64,000 bases of DNA, from the NCBI GenBank assembly GCA_947373155.1, contig CANBWO010000006.1, positions 21,966 to 85,965 of the forward strand, in the 5' to 3' direction. Position 1 is the first letter of the stretch, and each line of letters begins with the position of its first letter. Source of the DNA: Microbacteriaceae bacterium (lineage in GTDB: Bacteria; Actinomycetota; Actinomycetes; Actinomycetales; Microbacteriaceae). The translations under genes and the position numbers were made by a program. The notes below the pieces were generated by a model. The model ran no database searches. It was not told the DNA's origin and worked only from the letters and a program-made list of their open reading frames with translations. Below, piece by piece: positions 1 to 9,450 of the stretch.

Positions 1-2
1 CC

Positions 3-425
3 CCATGGGTTGCGCTTCTAGTTGGTGGAATCATCGGATTCATCTCGCTTGTAGCGATTGACGCAATGGGTGGTGCTAGCTCGCCTGCTGGCGCTATCGT
101 TCTGAACATCGCTGTTTGGGGTGCCATGTTGGCCTACCTAATGCAGATGATTTCGTTCCTGGTGCTGCGCCGCAAGTTCCCAAACGCCAACCGCCCATAC
201 AAGTCCCCTTGGGGTCTGTTCGGTGGCTGGGTTGGCCTAATCATCTCCGGTTTGGCCTTCGTTGGATTCCTTCTAAACAAGGCATTCCTGCCAGCGATCG
301 TGGCTATCGCTGTGGTTTACGTTGTTCTGTTGGCAATCTTTGCCCTCTACAGCCGCCACCGTCTGATTCTGTCGCCAGAAGAGGAATACGCGCTTAACGG
401 TGGACTCCACCAGGACAGCAACTAG
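3..425 (+). CDS. Amino-acid/polyamine (APC-type) permease, C-terminal part; 5' end lies outside the window
   Basis: Open frame continues to the window start; several TM helices, 'NRPYKSPWG' motif typical of the APC permease C-terminus. Confidence 0.7.
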   Translation, partial: PWVALLVGGIIGFISLVAIDAMGGASSPAGAIVLNIAVWGAMLAYLMQMISFLVLRRKFPNANRPYKSPWGLFGGWVGLIISGLAFVGFLLNKAFLPAIVAIAVVYVVLLAIFALYSRHRLILSPEEEYALNGGLHQDSN

Positions 426-439
426 AAATTAGTAAATAG

Positions 440-481
440 ATGAGTGTGGGTCGGTTCCAACTGGAGTCGGCCCACACTCAT
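440..481 (+). terminator. Intrinsic terminator after the permease
   Basis: Inverted repeat ATGAGTGTGGGTCGGTTCC-aact-GGAGTCGGCCCACACTCAT followed by TTGTCTTT. Confidence 0.85.
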
Positions 482-507
482 TTGTCTTTCAAACGAATCG
501 AAGTCTC

Positions 508-1914
508 ATGATTCAGGTCGATGCACTTGATCTTTTCACCATTGGCATCGGGCCTTCTAGCTCGCACACCGTGGGGCCAATGCGCGCCGCTTGTGAATTT
601 GCCAGCTCGCTTCAGGAGGCCAAACTGCTGAGCCCTATGGCGGGCATAAGAATTACTCTTTACGGTTCGCTGGGCGCAACCGGAGCTGGGCACGGAACCA
701 CCAATGCCATTGTGGCTGGGCTTGGCGGACAACAACCGGAATCGTGCAGCCCAAGCCAGGTGGTGGTTTCTTGGCAGAATGCCCTAGACGCCAAGTGCAT
801 TTTTGTGCTTGGGCATCGGGTTGCGTTTGCCGCCACAGACCTGGTGCTAAAGCCAATGATCCGCCTTCCCAAGCACTCCAACGGAATGACTTTCGAGGCG
901 CTCGACTCCCTGGGTGCCACAATTCTTAGCCAGACCTACTATTCGGTGGGTGGCGGTTTTATTGAAAAACACATCGGTGACGCTGATTTGGATAGTGCCA
1001 CTATTGCTGCGCAGGCAAACATCGATGCAAAAAAGGCGGCTGCAGTTCCCTTTGGTTTTTCCAGCTCAACCGAACTGGTGGAACTCTGCCAGCTCACCAA
1101 CCAGACTATTGCTCAGGTGGCATGGCAGAACTCGGTGGCCCGATACGGCCAAGAGCGCGCTGCTGAACACATCGATGCGGTTTGGGCGGCCATGGCCGAC
1201 TGCGTTGAAGCCGGCCTTTCCGCAACCGGAGTGCTGCCCGGTTACCTGAATGTATCCAGGCGAGCCAGAGCAATACGCGAACAACTCGAGCTGCAACAAC
1301 GCGAAGGCGCCATCTCGGCTGAGCAATCGGGCGAGTGGCTGCAGGCTTATGCCATTGCGGTGAACGAGGAAAACGCTGCCGGTATGCGGGTGGTAACGGC
1401 ACCAACCAACGGTGCCGCCGGCATCATTCCGGCCGTGGGTTATTTTGCTCTCAAGTTCAAGGGCGTTACCCCAGAGCGGCTGGCTAGGGAATACCTTATG
1501 ACCGCAGGTGCCATTGGTCAGCTCTACAAATCGAATGCTTCTATATCTGGAGCCGAGGCGGGTTGTCAAGGCGAAGTGGGATCTGCTTGTTCCATGGCTG
1601 CGGCCGGACTAGCCGCCGTGCTTGGCGGTACAGTTCGACAGGTTGAAAACGCGGCCGAGATAGCCATGGAACATAACCTGGGTCTCACCTGCGACCCCGT
1701 CGGTGGCTTTGTTCAGATGCCGTGTATCGAACGCAATGCGATTGCCGCGGGAACGGCCGTTGCTGCCACCCGCTTAGCTCTGCTGGGCGATGGGAATCAC
1801 AAGATTTCGCTAGACACCGTGATTGAAACCATGCGTCAAACCGGGCTGGATATGAGCAGCAAATACAAAGAGACCAGCCTGGGTGGTTTGGCCGTGAACG
1901 TGGTGGAGTGCTAG
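508..1914 (+). CDS. sdaA: L-serine ammonia-lyase (iron-sulfur type, single chain)
   Basis: N-term '[19 protein letters not shown]'; '[14 protein letters not shown]'; C-terminal '[24 protein letters not shown]'. Confidence 0.93.
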   Translation: MIQVDALDLFTIGIGPSSSHTVGPMRAACEFASSLQEAKLLSPMAGIRITLYGSLGATGAGHGTTNAIVAGLGGQQPESCSPSQVVVSWQNALDAKCIFVLGHRVAFAATDLVLKPMIRLPKHSNGMTFEALDSLGATILSQTYYSVGGGFIEKHIGDADLDSATIAAQANIDAKKAAAVPFGFSSSTELVELCQLTNQTIAQVAWQNSVARYGQERAAEHIDAVWAAMADCVEAGLSATGVLPGYLNVSRRARAIREQLELQQREGAISAEQSGEWLQAYAIAVNEENAAGMRVVTAPTNGAAGIIPAVGYFALKFKGVTPERLAREYLMTAGAIGQLYKSNASISGAEAGCQGEVGSACSMAAAGLAAVLGGTVRQVENAAEIAMEHNLGLTCDPVGGFVQMPCIERNAIAAGTAVAATRLALLGDGNHKISLDTVIETMRQTGLDMSSKYKETSLGGLAVNVVEC

Positions 1915-1944
1915 CCAAACTCGGTTCGGCTTACTAAATACTCG

Positions 1945-2733
1945 CTAGTCGATATCGCGACGCAGAGTTGAGAACATGGCCAACACGGCAAAACCGATTC
2001 CGTAAGCCAGCAAGAGCAGTGCCGCTGGAACGGGGTCAAGGTAGTCGGCTGTGTTTATCCCAAGTCCGCTGCCTTGGTCTTTCACGTTCAGGTGAATGTT
2101 CAACATGGCTGTGATCAAACCGGTTGGAAGGTACTTGCCAATCTCGGTCCAAATCACCGCCAAGATTCGGTCAACCACCATGAGCCAAACCAGCGAGCCG
2201 GTGACCGCGGCGTTTTGATTGCGAACCAGAGTTCCAATCGCAACACCAACGATCGCCAGGACAGCACCGGTTACCGCGGCGGCAGCGGTGTAGTTTCCCC
2301 AGATGAAGTCGTGCGGAGCAGCAACGTTCTTGAACAGGCTTAGCGCGTACGCTCCGGTTGCAATGGCAACCCAGGTGGCAAGCACATTGATGAGCGCACC
2401 CACCACTGCGGCCACGCCAAGCTTGGCTAGCAGTACCCGGGAGCGTTTTGGCTGAGCCAAGAAGGTGGCCACGGCGGTGTGATGATGGAATTCGCCAGCC
2501 ATAATCAGGACACCAATAATCAGTACAAAAATGTACCCGCCCAGGCTCTTGGAGTACACGCCATCCACCACATCGCTGCTACTCAATGGCATGGTCAAGC
2601 CCTTGCCAATTCGGGTCATGGCGTATGGGCTGAATGCGGTTCCCAGAATGGCAAGTGCAATAGTTCCCAAAATCAAACCGTAGGTGCTGCGCTGGTAAAA
2701 GAGCTTTCTTAGCTCGGCTTTCACAAGGTTCAT
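1945..2733 (-). CDS. ABC-2 type transporter permease
   Basis: Six TM-like segments; overlaps the ATPase gene by 4 nt. Confidence 0.8.
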   Translation of the reverse strand: MNLVKAELRKLFYQRSTYGLILGTIALAILGTAFSPYAMTRIGKGLTMPLSSSDVVDGVYSKSLGGYIFVLIIGVLIMAGEFHHHTAVATFLAQPKRSRVLLAKLGVAAVVGALINVLATWVAIATGAYALSLFKNVAAPHDFIWGNYTAAAAVTGAVLAIVGVAIGTLVRNQNAAVTGSLVWLMVVDRILAVIWTEIGKYLPTGLITAMLNIHLNVKDQGSGLGINTADYLDPVPAALLLLAYGIGFAVLAMFSTLRRDID

Positions 2734-3434
2734 GCCGCAACTCCAATCAAGCGCAGGAACGCTTCTTCAAGGCTTTGGCCCGCCATGATTTCCTTGGCAT
2801 TTCCAGCTGCAATCAACTTGCCGTGATTCACGATGATCACGTCATCCACGGTGTGCTGCAGCTCTGCTAACTGGTGCGATGAAACCAAAATGGTCTTGCC
2901 CTGATTTGCCAGGTTTCGCAAGAATTCTCGTAACCACGCGATGCCAATCGGGTCTAGTCCATTGGCTGGTTCGTCTAGCACCAGAATGTCTGGGTCGCCA
3001 AGCAGTGCCGCGGCCAATGCTAGGCGTTGCTTCATTCCCAGTGAGTAGCCCTTGGTGCGCTTGTTCACAGCATGTCCAAGTTCAACCAATTCCAAAAGCG
3101 GAAGCACGCGGGAGTCATCGATGCCCGCCGCAGCGCAAATAACCAGCAGATTTTGCTTTGCAGTTAGTGCGGCATTGAAACCCTGGCTGTCTAGCACGGC
3201 GCCAACGCGCTTTAGGGGTTCGGCCAGTTGGTGGTAGGGCTTGCCCTCAATTAGGGCCTCACCGGAACTGGCAGTGGCAAGTCCCAGCAAACAACGCAAC
3301 GATGTGCTTTTGCCAGCGCCATTTGGCCCAAGGAAGCCCGTGATACGGCCCGCCTCGACCTTGGCGGTGAGGTTGTCTACTGCTTTTAAATCTTTGTATT
3401 GCTTGGTCAAGCCTATGAATTCGATGGTGCTCAT
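2730..3434 (-). CDS. ABC transporter ATP-binding protein
   Basis: Walker A GPNGAGKST, signature YSLGMKQRLALA, Walker B ILVLDEPANGLD. Confidence 0.92.
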   Translation of the reverse strand: MSTIEFIGLTKQYKDLKAVDNLTAKVEAGRITGFLGPNGAGKSTSLRCLLGLATASSGEALIEGKPYHQLAEPLKRVGAVLDSQGFNAALTAKQNLLVICAAAGIDDSRVLPLLELVELGHAVNKRTKGYSLGMKQRLALAAALLGDPDILVLDEPANGLDPIGIAWLREFLRNLANQGKTILVSSHQLAELQHTVDDVIIVNHGKLIAAGNAKEIMAGQSLEEAFLRLIGVAA

Positions 3435-3450
3435 GAATGGCCTCCTGTGC

Positions 3451-3816
3451 TCAGCCTACGCCTGTGGTCAACCACGCTTCGTAAAGCAATTCGCGCAGGT
3501 CTTCATCTGTGAGGTTTTCCAGTTTTGCCAGTACCGCGGGATACCCGGAAAAGTGCGGCATGGTGAAGTACTTATCCGGTTCCATTTGCACATAGGCCAG
3601 CGCGGTTATGGCATCGGGAGTGTGGATCGCAAGAATTCCACCCTGGTGAACTTCCTCGCCCAGCGCGGCGATTTCCTTCTGGTGCTTCTTGCTCAGGGGG
3701 CGTTCCCAAGCCAGGCTCTTGCCGCCGGCGTCCCAGGCTCGCTTTGGTTCTTGCCCAACCGCAACAGTTTTCGGCAGGGCGGTAGCGATGCGCGATACGT
3801 CTTCCCAGGTTGCCAT
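3451..3816 (-). CDS. MmcQ/YjbR family protein
   Basis: 121 aa; 'MATWEDVSRIATALP', 'WERPLSKKHQ', C-terminal 'LRELLYEAWLTTGVG' typical of MmcQ/YjbR. Confidence 0.75.
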   Translation of the reverse strand: MATWEDVSRIATALPKTVAVGQEPKRAWDAGGKSLAWERPLSKKHQKEIAALGEEVHQGGILAIHTPDAITALAYVQMEPDKYFTMPHFSGYPAVLAKLENLTDEDLRELLYEAWLTTGVG

Positions 3817-3825
3817 GATTTGCTG

Positions 3826-5073
3826 TTATTCCGCGTGGTTCGGCAGTTCGCGCATGGTTCGAATCGGCGAAAATACCACCCAGGCCGATGAAAACAGCAC
3901 GCCGATAGCCCCGATAGTCATGGCGGTGGTGACACCGTAGACATTGCCGATCCAGCCCGCAATCAGCGAGCTAATTGGCATGACTCCCCAAATGAAAAAT
4001 CGGATCGTGGCATTCATGCGGCCAAGAAGCCTTGGCGGGCAAAGCCGTTGCCGGGCGGTTACCTGGGTGATGTTGTAGGTAAGAACCGTAAATGATTCAA
4101 CAAACTGGGTGGCCAGAAGCATGGGCATTTGTGCCTGTTGAGGAACCAAAATGGTTGCTACCTGAAGGCAAATGGCTAAACCGCTCAATACTGCAGAAGC
4201 AACAATTAGCGGACCTTCACCCATCAGCTTGATGAGCCGGCTGCACAGTGCAGCGCCCAGCAAACCGCCCACCGCGCCAACCGACATCATGATTCCGAAC
4301 TGCGCGGTGGTTACGCCCAGTGTGCGCAAAATATATAGTGGCATCATGGCAAAAACCATGGTTCCAAAGAGGTTGTTCGTGCCAGTGGTCAGTGCAATGG
4401 TTCGAATCAACTTTTGGCTTCTAACAAACTGCAAGCCCTCAAGAATCTCACTCACCAGCGGCTGGCGGTCTGCCTTAGGCGCCTTAACTTCCTGGTCGCG
4501 GAGCATGCCTAGCGTGAATGCCGAAACCAGGAATGTGATTGCGTCCACCAGAATCAGCAAGGGCGCTCGCAGGAATCCAAGTAAAAATCCAACCAGCGAT
4601 GGACCACCCACGTGCGTGATTTGCCTCGAGGTTTCCATGGCTCCGTTGGCCCCACCGATTTTTTCGGCTGGCAATAGCACCGGGACCAAACTCTGGGCCG
4701 CCACATCAAAGAAAACCTGGGCCAAGCCAAGAATGCCAGCTACCACAAAGATGTGCCACATCTGAAGTGAATGCGATGCCCACAACACCGGGATGGTCAG
4801 CAGTGCCAGGAATCGAACCAGGTCCGCAATCAACATAACCTGCCGTTTAATGAGCCGGTCCACCCAGGCGCCGGCAATCAGACCAACAAGTAAAAACGAA
4901 GCGGTGCTAAACGCGTTGAGTATGCCCATGTCGGATGCGGTGGCACCAAGAACGGTAACCGCCAGAACAGGAAAGGCTAGCGCCGAGAACTGGTCACCGA
5001 GTGCGCTGACAGATTGTCCCGACCAGAGCCACAGAAAGCGCCTGTCTTTCCAGAGCGACGATGATTTAGCCAT
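3826..5073 (-). CDS. MFS transporter (EntS/MefA-like)
   Basis: 12-TM pattern, 'RFLWLWSGQSVSALGDQFSALAFPVLAV'. Confidence 0.85.
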   Translation of the reverse strand: MAKSSSLWKDRRFLWLWSGQSVSALGDQFSALAFPVLAVTVLGATASDMGILNAFSTASFLLVGLIAGAWVDRLIKRQVMLIADLVRFLALLTIPVLWASHSLQMWHIFVVAGILGLAQVFFDVAAQSLVPVLLPAEKIGGANGAMETSRQITHVGGPSLVGFLLGFLRAPLLILVDAITFLVSAFTLGMLRDQEVKAPKADRQPLVSEILEGLQFVRSQKLIRTIALTTGTNNLFGTMVFAMMPLYILRTLGVTTAQFGIMMSVGAVGGLLGAALCSRLIKLMGEGPLIVASAVLSGLAICLQVATILVPQQAQMPMLLATQFVESFTVLTYNITQVTARQRLCPPRLLGRMNATIRFFIWGVMPISSLIAGWIGNVYGVTTAMTIGAIGVLFSSAWVVFSPIRTMRELPNHAE

Positions 5074-5121
5074 GGCTAAATCCTAGGGAGTAAACCTCTA
5101 TACGGTGGCAAACCCTTTGAT

Positions 5122-6099
5122 TCAGCCGCGGTACGGCTGGATTGCGTCGGCTGGAATCTGCCCGAAGCGCCCAAAGTGGAAGTCCTCCATGGCCTGAATC
5201 ACTCCCTGCTTGTCATTCATCACGAATGGCCCGTATTGGAAAACCGGCTCGCGAATCGGCTGACCACCCAGCAGGAAGACCTCCATGGCGGCGGTGCGGG
5301 AATCCTGCTTTTCATTTGCACTGATAACTAGGCGATCGCCCTGGCTAAATACGGCTAGTTGTCCTACTTTGATTGGAGCAGCAGTAGCACCAAGTTCGCC
5401 TTCGCCCACCGAACCCTCGCCCGCCAAGACATAGGCGAGTGCATTGAACATTGGGTTCCAAGGAATCGAAACGCTGGCTCCAGGTGCCACGGTCAGGTGG
5501 GCAATCGACATCGGGGTCTGGCTCTTGCCAGGTCCGGTGTGACCATCAATCTCGCCGGCCAGTACTCGCAACAACGAGCCACCATCCTGGCTGGAAAGCA
5601 GAGTCACGTCGTCGCCTTCTAGGTTTTGGTAGGCCGGAGCAATCATCTTCTTGCTGCCAGGAAGGTTGATCCAGAGCTGAATTCCGTGGAACACTCCGCC
5701 GCTCATCACCAGCGACTCCGGTGGTGTTTCAATGTGCAAGATTCCGGCACCGGCGGTCATATACTGGGTGGCACCGTTTTCGATTACGCCACCGCCACCG
5801 TGGTTGTCCTGGTGTTCAAAGGTTCCGTCAATCATGTAGGTGAAAGTCTCAAAACCGCGATGAGGGTGCCACGGGGTTCCCTTAGGTTCCATCGGGGCGT
5901 ACTCAACCTCGCCCATTTGGTCCATGTGAACAAATGGGTCAAGTTCCTGCGGAGGTACACCGGCAAAGGCGCGAGTCACCGGAAAGCCTTCGCCCTCGTA
6001 AGCCTTTGGCCCGCTAGTAACACTCTTGACTGGGCGGGAGCGACCCACGGCCTCGGAAAGACGAGGGAGCGTGAGGGTATCGGCGGTTATTGCTGGCAT
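5122..6099 (-). CDS. Pirin family protein
   Basis: 'HPHRGFETFTYMIDGTFEHQDNHGGGGVIENGATQYMTAGAGILH' pirin cupin core. Confidence 0.93.
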   Translation of the reverse strand: MPAITADTLTLPRLSEAVGRSRPVKSVTSGPKAYEGEGFPVTRAFAGVPPQELDPFVHMDQMGEVEYAPMEPKGTPWHPHRGFETFTYMIDGTFEHQDNHGGGGVIENGATQYMTAGAGILHIETPPESLVMSGGVFHGIQLWINLPGSKKMIAPAYQNLEGDDVTLLSSQDGGSLLRVLAGEIDGHTGPGKSQTPMSIAHLTVAPGASVSIPWNPMFNALAYVLAGEGSVGEGELGATAAPIKVGQLAVFSQGDRLVISANEKQDSRTAAMEVFLLGGQPIREPVFQYGPFVMNDKQGVIQAMEDFHFGRFGQIPADAIQPYRG

Positions 6100-6164
6100 G
6101 ATTTAGTCCTTTTGGTCGCTAGTAGTAAAGACCTATTGACTTGAAGGTATTCCCGTTGGTGGTT

Positions 6165-6182
6165 CGCCTGTGGAAACAGGCG
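6165..6182 (-). terminator. Stem-loop directly after the amylase stop codon, upstream of the pirin gene
   Basis: CGCCTGT-GGAA-ACAGGCG perfect 7-bp stem abutting the TAA stop; no strong U run. Confidence 0.5.
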
Positions 6183-7589
6183 TTACTTTACGGAAACCGT
6201 GCTGTAAACCACATAGCCCCAGGCAGGGATCTTCACCGTGGAACTCTTGGCTACAACTACCTTCTTGCCGGTGGCGTAGTCGTAATAAGTGCCCGCATAC
6301 TTGCCAAACGAAACCTTTGGGGCCAGAGCCTTTGGGCCAAGATTTGCCAGCACAATCACCCTGCTCTTTGCCTTGGTTCTGCCGTAGCTCAGCACCTTCG
6401 CAGCGCTAGAAGTAATGAAGTCGGTGCTTCCTCCGGCAAGTCCAGACCATAGGGCCGGGTTCAACTTGCGCAGCTTGGTCAGCTTTGTGTAGAAAGCAGT
6501 CCAAGTAGCACTGGTAGAAGTTGCACTCCAGTCGATCGGGTCTTTCTCAAAGAACTGCAACTGGCGGTTCATACCAATCTCTTGTCCGTTGTAAATAAGA
6601 GGAATGCCAGGAACGGTAAAGGTAATCACCGCAGACTCGGCAACCGCGCTTCCAAGGCGCTGGAATTCGGTACCGTTCCAGGAGTTCTCATCGTGGTTAG
6701 TAATGAAGTTCATGGGGTAGGTGCCCACCGGATAGTTCATTACGGCATTAGAAATCGCGTAAAGGGCATCGTCTCTGGAGCCAACTTTGTTCAGGGCTCC
6801 CAAGAGTGTCCAGTTGTAGTTGGCGCTAAAAGACTTATAGAGCAGGTCGGTCTGGTCCTGGTTCTCGGCCAACCACCAAAGTGGTTTGATCGCGTTCACC
6901 TGAGCGGTCGCGGCATCCCAGAAATCGGTCGGTACGCCACCGGCCACGTCTTGGCGGTAGCCATCGATGTCAAACTTGGTCACCCAGTACTTGAGCGCAT
7001 CGGTCATTGCCGCGCGAAGGTCCTTGTTGTCGTAGTTCAGGTCGGCAACGTCGGTCCAGTCGGTGCCGGCCGGCCAGGTGATGTTTCCCTGGGCGTCGTG
7101 GGTGTACCAGTCTGGGTGCTGGGTGATCCAGGCGTTGTCCCAACCGGTGTGGTTTGGAACCCAGTCCAGAACAATCTTCATGCCAAGAGCGTGAGCGCTA
7201 TCTACCAACTTCTTAAAGTCGGTGTCGGTTCCATAGTTTGGGTTTACGGCCTGATAATCACTAACCGCGTAAGGCGAGCCCAAGCTGCCCTTAGCGTTGG
7301 TTTTGCTAATGGGAAAGATTGGCATGAGCCAAAGCACATCGGTTCCAAGAGCTTTCAAACGTGGCAGGGCCGCGGTTACGCCTGCAAAGTTGCCAGCCGG
7401 ACTGAACTGACGGGTATTTACCTCGTAAACGGTGGCGCTCTTTACCCAGTCCGGGCTGATTGCTTTGCTGGCTGTGATGGCGCGACCGGTTACCGGCAAC
7501 GCGGTAGCCGACAAGCTGGTGGTGGTGCCAACCAACAGGGTTAGAGCCGTAGCAACGGCAACCGAATAAGCAAATTTATTTAGACGCAT
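6183..7589 (-). CDS. Secreted GH13 alpha-amylase family glycoside hydrolase
   Basis: Signal peptide; GH13 motifs 'VLDWVPNHTG', 'DGYRQDVAGG', 'WWLAENQ', 'FITNHDEN'. Confidence 0.92.
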   Translation of the reverse strand: MRLNKFAYSVAVATALTLLVGTTTSLSATALPVTGRAITASKAISPDWVKSATVYEVNTRQFSPAGNFAGVTAALPRLKALGTDVLWLMPIFPISKTNAKGSLGSPYAVSDYQAVNPNYGTDTDFKKLVDSAHALGMKIVLDWVPNHTGWDNAWITQHPDWYTHDAQGNITWPAGTDWTDVADLNYDNKDLRAAMTDALKYWVTKFDIDGYRQDVAGGVPTDFWDAATAQVNAIKPLWWLAENQDQTDLLYKSFSANYNWTLLGALNKVGSRDDALYAISNAVMNYPVGTYPMNFITNHDENSWNGTEFQRLGSAVAESAVITFTVPGIPLIYNGQEIGMNRQLQFFEKDPIDWSATSTSATWTAFYTKLTKLRKLNPALWSGLAGGSTDFITSSAAKVLSYGRTKAKSRVIVLANLGPKALAPKVSFGKYAGTYYDYATGKKVVVAKSSTVKIPAWGYVVYSTVSVK

Positions 7590-7613
7590 GTGACTACTTT
7601 AGGGTTGCCACTT

Positions 7614-8561
7614 CTAGAATCTGCCAGCAAGCGTTTCCAAAATCAAAAGAGCCGCCAGACGTATCGTTCTGCCGTCAGTCGCGTCAGCGCTGGCATCAAT
7701 TTCCGTGATATCAATGCTCTTCACCTGCGGGCTGCAACCGGCAAGGTAGGCGAACTGCCGTAGTTCATCGGCGCTGATTCCACCGGGGGCCGCCGCGGGG
7801 CAAGCCGGAACCACGCTTCGATCGCAAACGTCTACATCGATGTCAACATGGATAGGCCCTCCGGCTGAGCCAGCAATACCCAAGGCTTGCCGCATGACTT
7901 CCTGTGCGTTTCGGTGCCTTAGTTCACTGCGCGGAATCACAGTGATGCCAAGTTCCAGCGCGCGCATGGCGTACTCGGGGGAGTTGCTGTAGTCGGCGAT
8001 TCCAATCTGAACGATCCGTTTCGGGTCTAAGCCGGCCTCAATCAGCCTGCGAACCGGAGACCCATTGCTTACGCCATCGCGCAAATCATGGTGTGCATCA
8101 AAGGTTATGAGTCCGCCTTTGGCTAGGTCGTCTCCCAGCGCACCCATTGCCATGGCGTAAGTCACAGAGTTATCGCCACCGAGGCCAATCAGTAGTCCCG
8201 CCTGCTGGCGCAACTGAGCCACGGCGCTCGCCGTGCGTTCTTCGCCCGCTTGGGAATCTGGGTCGGCGATATCGCCGAAGTCGCCAATCGAGAGAGCACC
8301 CAGGTCTAGGCGGTGCTCCCAACTCCAGGTGCTGTAACGCAGCAGTGCCTCACGGATGGCGGCGGGAGTGGTGTGCGCGTTGGTAGCCGAGATGCTGGTG
8401 AGGTGAGCCGGGATTCCCAGAATCGCTGCGTCCCACTTTGAGTCAGAGTCTGCCATCGATGCCTGTTTTAGAAGGCCCGCGGCCCGCGGCCAGAGCGGGT
8501 CTGTCGGCAGGGTGCCTTTGTTCGCTGTGCCAGAAGTGCTGGACTCGGTTGCTTCAGTCAT
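7614..8561 (-). CDS. hutG: Arginase/agmatinase-family enzyme, probable formimidoylglutamase
   Basis: 'GGDNS', 'DAHHD', 'DIDVDVCD' metal-ligand motifs; overlaps a regulator next to hutUIH. Confidence 0.8.
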   Translation of the reverse strand: MTEATESSTSGTANKGTLPTDPLWPRAAGLLKQASMADSDSKWDAAILGIPAHLTSISATNAHTTPAAIREALLRYSTWSWEHRLDLGALSIGDFGDIADPDSQAGEERTASAVAQLRQQAGLLIGLGGDNSVTYAMAMGALGDDLAKGGLITFDAHHDLRDGVSNGSPVRRLIEAGLDPKRIVQIGIADYSNSPEYAMRALELGITVIPRSELRHRNAQEVMRQALGIAGSAGGPIHVDIDVDVCDRSVVPACPAAAPGGISADELRQFAYLAGCSPQVKSIDITEIDASADATDGRTIRLAALLILETLAGRF

Positions 8562-9327
8562 GGTGTCCCAGGTGTCTTGATAGTTGGTGTGCGGCGGCGG
8601 TTAGTGCCTGTGTCATTCGGTCGCGCAGGTCATCGTTGGCCTGTTCGGTTTTGAAAGTCAGGTTCAACGCCGCCACGGGAAAATCGAGGTGATCGCGAAC
8701 TGCCACCGATATTCCGCTTAGGCCGGCGCTGATGAAACCGTCTTCGCGGCTATTGCCCGCGGTTTTTTCGGCTTTGAGGGCAACCGTTAGTTCGCCTACG
8801 TTTTTTGGGCCGAGTCCGGTTCGGTTTACCAGCTCGATCTGGCTTCCGTAGAGGGCACGCACCTGCGCGGTTGGCAGCTGGGCCAACATGGCACGCCCCG
8901 ATGCGGTGAGGTGAGCGGGCAGGCGAACCCCTACTTCGGTAACGGCGTTTATGGGCCGGCGTGGCAGTTCCCTTAGTAAGTAGAGGGTCTCGGTGCCGTG
9001 CAAAATGGCCAGGTGACCAATCACCGGCAGTTTTCGTTCCACCTCGTGTACCAACTTGGCCAAAATAGGCCGAGCTAGGCGTTCCAGCGGATCGTGGCGA
9101 AGGTAGGCCTGACCCAACTCAAATGCCGAGATGCCGAGACCCCAACGCGAGTCCTCGGGGTAGTGCAAAACGTAACCTTCGAGTTCCATGGCTTTTAGCA
9201 GGTGATACGTGGAGGACCTGGGTAAATCTAGGCGCTGCGCAAGTGCCGTTGCTGTGACCGGGCCGGCGCTTTTGGCCATGATGCGAAGCACCCCGAGGGC
9301 CCTGGTTGCAGCCGATGCATTTGCCAT
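8554..9327 (-). CDS. IclR-family transcriptional regulator of the hut locus
   Basis: IclR HTH 'RALGVLRIMAKSAGPVTATALAQRLDLPRSSTYHLLKAME' and effector domain; ORF track start 9405, but MANASAATRALG at 9327 is a more likely start. Confidence 0.88.
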   Translation of the reverse strand: MANASAATRALGVLRIMAKSAGPVTATALAQRLDLPRSSTYHLLKAMELEGYVLHYPEDSRWGLGISAFELGQAYLRHDPLERLARPILAKLVHEVERKLPVIGHLAILHGTETLYLLRELPRRPINAVTEVGVRLPAHLTASGRAMLAQLPTAQVRALYGSQIELVNRTGLGPKNVGELTVALKAEKTAGNSREDGFISAGLSGISVAVRDHLDFPVAALNLTFKTEQANDDLRDRMTQALTAAAHQLSRHLGHHD

Positions 9328-9379
9328 AACTAAATGATGCTCCTGAGGTGGCGGCAAAGCCAGTAGAAACCCTGACCAT

Positions 9380-9397
9380 TGTCTGAAATACCAGACA
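9380..9397. promoter_or_regulatory. Candidate IclR operator in the hutU/IclR divergent region
   Basis: TGTCTG-AAATAC-CAGACA, perfect 6-bp inverted arms. Confidence 0.55.
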
Positions 9398-9450
9398 CCT
9401 CCCATAGTTTTTGGCTAGTGCGCAGCTGATTTATTCGCTGGAATAGCAAC

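Noticed and set aside
3241-3891. 216-aa plus-strand ORF
   Set aside because: Antisense to the ABC ATPase and MmcQ/YjbR genes; no domain support.
6582-7544. 320-aa plus-strand ORF
   Set aside because: Entirely antisense to the GH13 amylase, whose motifs are clear; no independent domain or RBS.
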